The notes below the pieces were generated by a model that worked only from the letters and a program-made list of their open reading frames with translations, searched no databases and was not told the origin of the DNA. From DATEJJ01 sp039649115 (lineage in GTDB: Bacteria; Actinomycetota; Actinomycetes; Mycobacteriales; Micromonosporaceae): a stretch of DNA of 9,529 nucleotides. A program made the position numbers and the translations under genes. The DNA is taken from the NCBI GenBank assembly GCA_039649115.1, contig JBBWZQ010000413.1:1-9529 (forward strand), read 5' to 3'. Below are positions 4,784-9,529 of the stretch, in pieces (position 1 is the first letter of the stretch; each line of letters begins with the position of its first letter).

Positions 4784-6846
4784 GGTGTCAGCCGGAACAG
4801 CCTGGCGGCGGGTACGTCTCCCGTGGCGGCGAGGGTCAGGTCCCCGCTGCGCGTGTCCCAGTGCGGGTTCCACCGGGGGAGGTGATCGGGGTACAGCACC
4901 TCGACCGCGATGTCGCGGCCGGCCAGGGCGGGCAGGCAGAGCGTCACCGCGTCCCCGGCGCCCGGCCGGCGCCACACGCCGAGGTAGGTGCCGGCCGGGG
5001 AGTGCAGGGCCAGGCTGAGCCAGCGGTCGGTCCACCGGGGCAGCCCGAGTGGCCAGACCGGTACGGCGCGCGCCAGGTCGGCCCGGATGTCGCGGTAGAC
5101 CCGTACCGCCGCCGCGACCGACGCGCCCTGCTCATCGGTCAGCGCGTGCAGGTTTCCCGACAGGTACAGCCGACCCAGCAGGCCGGTGCACAGGGTGAAG
5201 GCGATCTCCTCGGGTGTCATGTCGGGCTGCGGGTAGGACCAGTTGGCCGACTGTTCCGGCAGGATCGACATCGGCGCCGCGACGGCGATCGCGCTGGCGC
5301 GCAGGAAGTCCTGCTGGTCGCTGGTGGACTGCAGGTGCAACCGGGACAGCAGGGCGTAGTCCATCCGCATCGCGCCGGACGCGCAGTTCTCCAGGATCAG
5401 TTCCGGATGGCGTTGCCGCACCCGGTCGAGCCAGGCGACGTATGCGCGGTTGTGCCCGAGCAGTCCCGCACCCGGGCTGTCCGCCGCGATGTCGGTACCC
5501 GGGCCGGGATCGATGTTGTAGTCCAGCTTGAAATAGCCGACGCCGAGCTCCTCCACGAGCCGGTCCACCACCTCGTCGAGGTGGGCGACCGCGGCGGGAT
5601 GCCGCAGGTCCAGGTGGTATCGGCCGTGTTCGACCAGCCGCGTGCCGCCCCGCTGCATGAACGCCTCCCTGGGCAACTTGTCCGCCACCGGGCTGCGCAC
5701 GCCGATCACCTCCGGCTCGAGCCACAGGCCGGCCACCATGTGCCGCGCGCGGATCCGCTGGATCACCTCGTCGATGCCGCGCGGGAAGCGGGTCTGCGAC
5801 GGTTGCCATTCCCCGACACTGTCCCACCAGGCGCCGTCGTCGTCGTACCAGCCGGCGTCGATGCAGAAGACCTGCGCGCCCACCCCGGCGGCCGCGTCCA
5901 CCAGCGGCAGCAGCTTCGCCGTTGTCGGATCGCCCATCAGCGTGTTCATGTAGTCGTTGAAGACCACCGGGAGGCTCGCCTGCGGGCGGGTGATCGCGCG
6001 TCGATGCGCGGTGAGAGCGGCGACCGCCCCGTCGAGCCCGCCCGGCGAGACGGCGACCGAGACCGGGACCGTGCTGAACGACTGTCCGGTGTGGAGGGTC
6101 TGGGACCACTGGTGTTCCGCGTCGGTGGGGCCCAGCAGCGCGACGTACGCGCCGGCGAGCTGCTCGCCGACCTCCCAGTGCCAGGCACCGTTGTGCTCCA
6201 CCTGCCACAGCCACGTCTCGCCGCTGGTCCGGTCGACCAGCCCGCCGGTGGGCAGGTGCCGCCCGGTCGACCAGGCGCCGGTGCTGGTGAGCGCGAACCG
6301 GCCGCGGCCGTCCTGCCCGTGCGCCGGCAGGTTGAGGTCGGGGATCCCGGCCTCGCGCAGCGGCCGGCGGTGCCACCGGCTCTCCCCGAGCCACTCGCTG
6401 TCCGCCCATACCACGTCGAGGTCGTCAACCCGGTGTCCGGACAGGCCCGCGGCATACGAGGTGACGGCGAGCAGCATGACCGGCGTGGGGCCGTGGTTGG
6501 TCACCCGTACCCAGGTCTGCACCGCGCCGATGCCGTCCATCGACCGGAGGAAGACCTCCACGCCCAGGTCGGTCTCGCTGTCGCGCAGCAGGACGCGCAG
6601 CAGATGCCAGCGCCCGTCCCGGCTGCGCTCGCTGTCGACGTGGCGTAGCCGCCGGCCGACCACGGTCTGCGAGTACCGCTGCGTCGAGCGTGCCCGGCCG
6701 CACCCGGCGACCAGGAGTTCCACCAGAGGCTGTGCCGATGCCGGCGCCCCGCGGTCCACTCCGTCGCCCGACACCGCGCGCAGCGCGACCGGTCCCGGCG
6801 AGGACTCGTCCAGCAGCACGCTCAATGCGGCATGGCCCCAGTGCAT
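4780..6846 (-). CDS. GH36-family alpha-galactosidase-like enzyme, intracellular
   Basis: The 688-residue protein has the GH36 layout: an N-terminal beta-sandwich (about 1-290), a TIM barrel (about 291-600) and a short C-terminal beta domain. Barrel motifs are VFNDYMNTLMGDPT (295-308), FCIDAGWYDDDGAWWDSVGEW (328-348), GLWLEPEVI (373-381), GVGYFKLDYNIDPGPGTD (435-452) and ENCASGAMRMDYALLSRLHLQSTSDQQD (486-513). By family analogy Asp442 in KLDYN is the nucleophile and Asp510 in STSD the acid/base. Classical GH36 alpha-galactosidases have KWDMNR and WTSDN instead, so this belongs to a divergent subgroup. The expected reaction is hydrolysis of terminal alpha-galactosyl or a related residue. There is no signal peptide, so it should act on imported oligosaccharides. 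The ATG at 6846 has AAGGAG 5 bases upstream. It sits between the secreted hydrolase and the binding-protein gene in one operon. Confidence 0.88.
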   Translation of the reverse strand: MHWGHAALSVLLDESSPGPVALRAVSGDGVDRGAPASAQPLVELLVAGCGRARSTQRYSQTVVGRRLRHVDSERSRDGRWHLLRVLLRDSETDLGVEVFLRSMDGIGAVQTWVRVTNHGPTPVMLLAVTSYAAGLSGHRVDDLDVVWADSEWLGESRWHRRPLREAGIPDLNLPAHGQDGRGRFALTSTGAWSTGRHLPTGGLVDRTSGETWLWQVEHNGAWHWEVGEQLAGAYVALLGPTDAEHQWSQTLHTGQSFSTVPVSVAVSPGGLDGAVAALTAHRRAITRPQASLPVVFNDYMNTLMGDPTTAKLLPLVDAAAGVGAQVFCIDAGWYDDDGAWWDSVGEWQPSQTRFPRGIDEVIQRIRARHMVAGLWLEPEVIGVRSPVADKLPREAFMQRGGTRLVEHGRYHLDLRHPAAVAHLDEVVDRLVEELGVGYFKLDYNIDPGPGTDIAADSPGAGLLGHNRAYVAWLDRVRQRHPELILENCASGAMRMDYALLSRLHLQSTSDQQDFLRASAIAVAAPMSILPEQSANWSYPQPDMTPEEIAFTLCTGLLGRLYLSGNLHALTDEQGASVAAAVRVYRDIRADLARAVPVWPLGLPRWTDRWLSLALHSPAGTYLGVWRRPGAGDAVTLCLPALAGRDIAVEVLYPDHLPRWNPHWDTRSGDLTLAATGDVPAARLFRLTP

Positions 6847-6876
6847 GAACGCTCCTTCTCCTCTTGCTGATGGTGT

Positions 6877-6912
6877 GGTGCGGGGACCGGACCCGCCGCC
6901 GCACCGGGTCCC
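6877..6912. repeat. GC-rich hairpin-forming sequence between the secreted hydrolase and GH36 genes
   Basis: In the 93-bp gap, GGTGCGG (6877-6883) pairs perfectly with CCGCACC (6899-6905). An overlapping alternative pairs GGGACC (6883-6888) with GGTCCC (6907-6912). The two stems are mutually exclusive. No T-tract follows in the direction of transcription, so it may be a partial terminator, an mRNA-processing or stability element, or chance in GC-rich DNA. Confidence 0.35.
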
Positions 6913-6939
6913 GTAGCGCGGCGGCAGGTGGCTTCCCGG

Positions 6940-9114
6940 TCAGCCGGTCGCCGCGGCGATCTGGATGCGGTCGATGTCGGCGACGTAGCCGGCGGAGCTG
7001 TTCGCGAACTTGATGGTGTTGCTGCCGGCGTTGAGGTTCAGGTCCACGACGGTGGTGCGGAAGTTGGACCAGCCCAACGTGTTGCGGAAGTACGCCCGCT
7101 TGCCGGCCCCGCCGTTGACGCTGATGTCGGCGTAGCGGTCGACGACGTTGGTGTTGTAGTTGGACGCGCCCGGGCCGAGTTCTCCGTTGGCATAGGTCAC
7201 GACCATCCGGTAGACACCCGCCGCCGGTACGGTGATGTTGTTGAACTGCAAGGTGTTCGCGGCTCCCGCGCCGATGTAGCCGACGTAGGCGCCGCCCGAG
7301 GCGGCCGTATTGCTCGCCACGACCGCGGTGCCCGCTCGCGTGTTGGCGCCGCTCTCGGCCTCGTAGCTCGTCACCGTGCCCGTGCCGGCGGTCACGTCGA
7401 GATAGTCGATGTTGACCGCGTCGCTGTCATCGCTCGTGTAGGCGTTGACGTCGATCCGGTTGATCCCGGCCGGCAGGAACACCTTGGTGGTGACCGTGTT
7501 CCAGGTGTTCCAGCTGGCCGTGCCGGGCAGCGCGACGTCGGTGAGCGTCGATCCGTTGACCCGCAGCCGGATGGACCGGTTGGCGGGCGCGCCGGTGTAC
7601 GGGCCGGCCGCGTAGCGCAGCCCCAGGTTGTAGTAGCCGTCGTTCGCCGCCGTCACCACGAACTGGGTGCTGGCCGTGCTGCTGGCGCCGTAGCCTTCGG
7701 TGAAGTACGTGCCGGAGTAGCCGGTGTTCGCACCGTAGGTGACCCGCGCGGTGCCGGCGAGGCGGGCGTACTCGGCCTGGTACCGGCTGCTGGCGCCGGC
7801 GGTCGACAGGTCCGTGTTGGGTGTGACGACCAGCTGGTACGCCGACGCGCCGTGCAGCCCGGTGAGCGGGACGGTGATCTGTCCGCCCGAACTGGCGTAG
7901 TCGCCCTCGGACACCAGGTACGGGCCCGATGACGGGTTGAGGCCGGACGTGTCCACTCCCCAGACCGTCGCGTGCACCGTGGAGCCCAGGTACGCGGCCG
8001 AGCCCAGCCCCTTGACCACGACGTTGGTGTCGTACGTGTCGGTGACGTTGGTGGCGCCGCCGAAGATGACCCGGGCCTGCTTCCTGCCGGAGTCGAGGGC
8101 GGCGAGCCCCTGCAGCGAGCCGTTCTGCGTGGGTGGCGTCACCGTCACGGTGTTGCCGGTCAGCTCGCCGTACCACTTGTACAGCCACCAGCCACCGGTG
8201 GCGCGGTTGTTCTGGGTGACCAGATCGTTGAGCGCGCCGGCCGACGTCCAGTACGCGAGGCAGCCGTCCACCTTGCTGTTCTCGAACCGGGCCACGAACT
8301 GGACGAGGTTGCCGGGCACGCCGAGGTCGCCCGAGGACCGCGCGTACTCGTTGATGACGATCGGTCGCGCGCCGATGCCCAGGCTGGTCTCGATGGACCG
8401 GTAGTCGTTGTAGTGGGTGTACCAGCTGGTGAAGAAGTCGTTGCCCAGCTCGTGCCAGGTGGCCACGTCGGGCAGCACGCTGTTGTTCCGGGCGAAGGTC
8501 ATGAAGGACCGGTAGTCGGCCGAGTTGTAGCCGCTGTAGTTGGGTCCGGCGATCCGCGCGGTGGAGTCGATCGAGCGGATCCGCTGGTACACCGTCCGCC
8601 AGTCGTTGAGGAACCCGGAGAGGTTGCCGCTGTACCAGATGGCGTTCGGCTCGTTGAACGGGACGTACACATAGGACGACCGGTTCGGGTCCGCGACGAC
8701 CTTGCGGACCATCGTGTCCACCTTGGACAGATAGTCGTTGATGCCCAGGTTCTCGTAGGGCCACTGCTGGTAGATGTCCTGCAGGTAGATCTGGATGTCG
8801 CGGCCACCGGTGCGCTTGAACTCCGGCGCCACCGCGAGCGCGTCCCCGTTCGGGTGCTGCAGGCCGTCCGGCGCCTTCTGCGCGGCGACCTGGGGCCTGA
8901 GCGCCGCCAGCACGGTGTCGCTGGGAATGCCGTCGTTGCCGAGTCCGTACAGGAACCCGGTCGCGCCGTACCGCAGGCCTCCGGTGTTGGTGGCCAGATC
9001 GACCGTCAAGGTCGAGGCCGCCGCGAAGCTCGCCGTGGGATGGAGCATGGCTGTCGCGGCCAGCGCGACGGCTGCCATGGCGACCGTGACCGGCCACCTT
9101 CTCTTGAACAACAA
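6940..9114 (-). CDS. Secreted clan GH-A-type glycoside hydrolase with two C-terminal CBM35/CBM6-like modules
   Basis: The 724-residue product has a signal peptide (MLFKRRWPVTVAMAAVALAATAM, cleavage likely near 31-33) and should be exported. The catalytic region spans about 36-320. VYVPFNEPNAIW (149-160) holds the likely acid/base Glu155, and PIVINEYARSSGD (251-263) the likely nucleophile Glu256; two glutamates about 100 residues apart at strand ends is the clan GH-A retaining pattern. A beta-sandwich (about 322-432) follows, as in GH39/GH30/GH51 relatives. Two carbohydrate-binding modules come next: RYQAEYARLAG to NIDYLDVT (444-575) and SYEAESGANTRAG to DIDRIQIA (583-720). I could not assign the GH family; GH39-like is a guess. 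The TTG at 9114 is the start, with GGAGGT 5 bases upstream and an intact signal peptide following. It is the first gene after the operator region, so it is probably controlled by the LacI-type repressor. Confidence 0.85.
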   Translation of the reverse strand: MLFKRRWPVTVAMAAVALAATAMLHPTASFAAASTLTVDLATNTGGLRYGATGFLYGLGNDGIPSDTVLAALRPQVAAQKAPDGLQHPNGDALAVAPEFKRTGGRDIQIYLQDIYQQWPYENLGINDYLSKVDTMVRKVVADPNRSSYVYVPFNEPNAIWYSGNLSGFLNDWRTVYQRIRSIDSTARIAGPNYSGYNSADYRSFMTFARNNSVLPDVATWHELGNDFFTSWYTHYNDYRSIETSLGIGARPIVINEYARSSGDLGVPGNLVQFVARFENSKVDGCLAYWTSAGALNDLVTQNNRATGGWWLYKWYGELTGNTVTVTPPTQNGSLQGLAALDSGRKQARVIFGGATNVTDTYDTNVVVKGLGSAAYLGSTVHATVWGVDTSGLNPSSGPYLVSEGDYASSGGQITVPLTGLHGASAYQLVVTPNTDLSTAGASSRYQAEYARLAGTARVTYGANTGYSGTYFTEGYGASSTASTQFVVTAANDGYYNLGLRYAAGPYTGAPANRSIRLRVNGSTLTDVALPGTASWNTWNTVTTKVFLPAGINRIDVNAYTSDDSDAVNIDYLDVTAGTGTVTSYEAESGANTRAGTAVVASNTAASGGAYVGYIGAGAANTLQFNNITVPAAGVYRMVVTYANGELGPGASNYNTNVVDRYADISVNGGAGKRAYFRNTLGWSNFRTTVVDLNLNAGSNTIKFANSSAGYVADIDRIQIAAATG

Positions 9115-9119
9115 GGACT

Positions 9120-9125
9120 ACCTCC
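9120..9125 (-). promoter_or_regulatory. Ribosome binding site deciding the TTG start of the secreted hydrolase
   Basis: GGAGGT on the minus strand lies 5 bases before TTG at 9114. No ATG or GTG is better placed; the in-frame ATGs at codons 13 and 23 would destroy the signal peptide. Confidence 0.7.
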
Positions 9126-9198
9126 AAGCAGGACGGACCGCGCCGGGACGCCGCGCGGATGCCTGGATCTCGGCACGCTCGGCGCGCACCGCCATCCA

Positions 9199-9212
9199 TG
9201 TGATCGTTCACT
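9199..9212. promoter_or_regulatory. LacI-family operator-like site, gene-proximal (weaker)
   Basis: TGTGATCGTTCACT is an imperfect 14-bp palindrome with a central CG and GTGA/TCAC arms, the layout bound by LacI-family dimers. It lies in the leader of the secreted hydrolase gene, 84 bases before its start codon and 28 bp centre to centre from the second site. It mismatches perfect symmetry at two base pairs. Confidence 0.6.
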
Positions 9213-9226
9213 TTCCTTGATGGGAG

Positions 9227-9240
9227 TGTGAACGGTCACA
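9227..9240. promoter_or_regulatory. LacI-family operator-like site, promoter-proximal (stronger)
   Basis: TGTGAACGGTCACA is a near-perfect 14-bp palindrome (one mismatched pair, central CG). It closely resembles typical actinobacterial LacI-family operators of the form TGTGAACGTTCACA. It lies 31 bases after the end of the LacI-type gene and upstream of the hydrolase gene. This arrangement points to repression of the downstream operon, probably by the product of the adjacent LacI-type gene. Confidence 0.72.
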
Positions 9241-9268
9241 TCCGAGAGATGAAGTACCTGTTGCCGAA
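9240..9268 (-). promoter_or_regulatory. Tentative promoter of the sugar-utilisation operon
   Basis: On the minus strand TTCGGC (9263-9268) and TCGGAT (9240-9245) are separated by 17 bases. They are weak matches to -35 and -10 boxes. A start point just downstream would put both operator-like sites over the transcription start and early leader, which suits repression. The hexamers match consensus poorly; position is the main argument. Confidence 0.25.
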
Positions 9269-9271
9269 TTG

Positions 9272-9529
9272 TTACCGGGACGGTCCTCGGGATCTCGGCG
9301 GCGCCGTCGACTCCCGGACCACCAGCCGGGGCGGTGCCAGCACGGGGTCCGGCACGGGCTGATCCCGCAACCGCGCCCACACCGCCGCGAAGCACGCCCG
9401 GCCCAGGCCCACGAAGTCCATCCGCACCGTGGTCAGCGCCGGCGTCCACAGCGCCGCGCCGGGGATGTCGTCGAACCCGACGAGGCTGACCGCGCCGGGT
9501 ACGTCCCGGCCGGCCTCGTACAGCGCGCG
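9272..9529 (-). CDS. LacI-family transcriptional regulator, C-terminal fragment (5' end outside window)
   Basis: The last 85 residues of a LacI/PurR-family repressor are visible, ending at TAA 9272-9274. VPGAVSLVGFDDIPGAALWTPALTTVRMDFVGLGRACFAAV matches the conserved C-terminal effector-binding lobe. The family pattern is VSVVGFDDxPxAxxxxPxLTTVRxD, then a helix and a final PxLVVRESTAPP segment. The helix-turn-helix DNA-binding domain and the effector pocket's N-terminal lobe lie beyond the right edge. The gene points in the same direction as the sugar operon and ends 32 bp before the nearest operator-like site. It is therefore the obvious candidate for the repressor that reads those sites, with an imported sugar as inducer (inference). 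Confidence 0.9.
   Translation of the reverse strand, partial: RALYEAGRDVPGAVSLVGFDDIPGAALWTPALTTVRMDFVGLGRACFAAVWARLRDQPVPDPVLAPPRLVVRESTAPPRSRGPSR

Noticed and set aside
4318..6648. Very long plus-strand open frame (776 codons) opposite the GH36 and binding-protein genes
   Set aside because: It is antisense to genes with clear family motifs. Its translation is rich in Arg, Pro, Gly and His with no domain pattern; open antisense frames are expected in high-GC DNA.
6928..7932. Plus-strand open frame opposite the secreted hydrolase, and the similar one at 7972-9231
   Set aside because: Val- and Gly-rich low-complexity translations mirroring the minus-strand codons; no start signal or motif.
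7427..9211. Minus-strand frame overlapping the secreted hydrolase in another phase
   Set aside because: Arg/Pro/His-rich translation with no domain; the alternative phase has a signal peptide, catalytic motifs and CBM-like modules.
1..9529. tRNA, rRNA, CRISPR arrays, insertion sequences and phage genes
   Set aside because: No repeat-spacer pattern, transposase or integrase motifs, terminal repeats with target duplications, or tRNA-like cloverleaf were seen by eye. A covariance-model search was not possible here.

Overview
The window is very GC-rich, about 70% by eye. Coding frames are strongly biased to G or C at third codon positions, and GTG and TTG starts are common. This points to a filamentous actinomycete, plausibly Micromonosporaceae or Streptomyces-like; the taxon is inference. 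Almost every gene reads on the minus strand, so transcription runs from high to low coordinates.

Right end and centre (9529 down to 1700): one carbohydrate-utilisation locus. It opens with the 3' end of a LacI-type repressor gene (9272-9529). A 157-bp control region follows, carrying two palindromic operator-like sites (9227-9240 and 9199-9212). Next comes a secreted glycoside hydrolase of clan GH-A type with two C-terminal carbohydrate-binding modules (6940-9114, TTG start). Then come an intracellular GH36 alpha-galactosidase-like enzyme (4780-6846), a lipoprotein sugar-binding protein (3441-4757) and two MalF/MalG-type permeases (2548-3438 and 1700-2551). The last four genes are separated by at most 22 bases, or overlap. 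The inferred scheme is that the secreted enzyme cuts a polysaccharide outside the cell and the ABC importer takes up oligosaccharides. The GH36 enzyme then trims alpha-galactosyl-type ends in the cytoplasm, and the LacI protein represses the set until an inducer appears. No ABC ATPase gene is present, so the importer probably uses a shared MsiK-type ATPase encoded elsewhere.

Left part (1695 down to 100): genes unrelated to sugar use. An HhH-GPD DNA-glycosylase-like protein (979-1695) starts 4 bases after the last permease gene. After a 91-bp gap with its own inverted repeat come a DinB-superfamily protein (360-887) and a truncated VOC (glyoxalase-fold) gene (100-363) that overlaps it by 4 bases. 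The C-terminal end of a second, convergent VOC-like gene enters from the left edge (1-80, plus strand). A 9-bp inverted repeat between the converging genes may be a terminator.

The most noteworthy elements are the secreted enzyme, whose GH family I could not name, paired with an atypical GH36 enzyme; the twin LacI-type operators; a 9-codon mini-cistron joining two genes; and the truncated, apparently frameshifted VOC gene.
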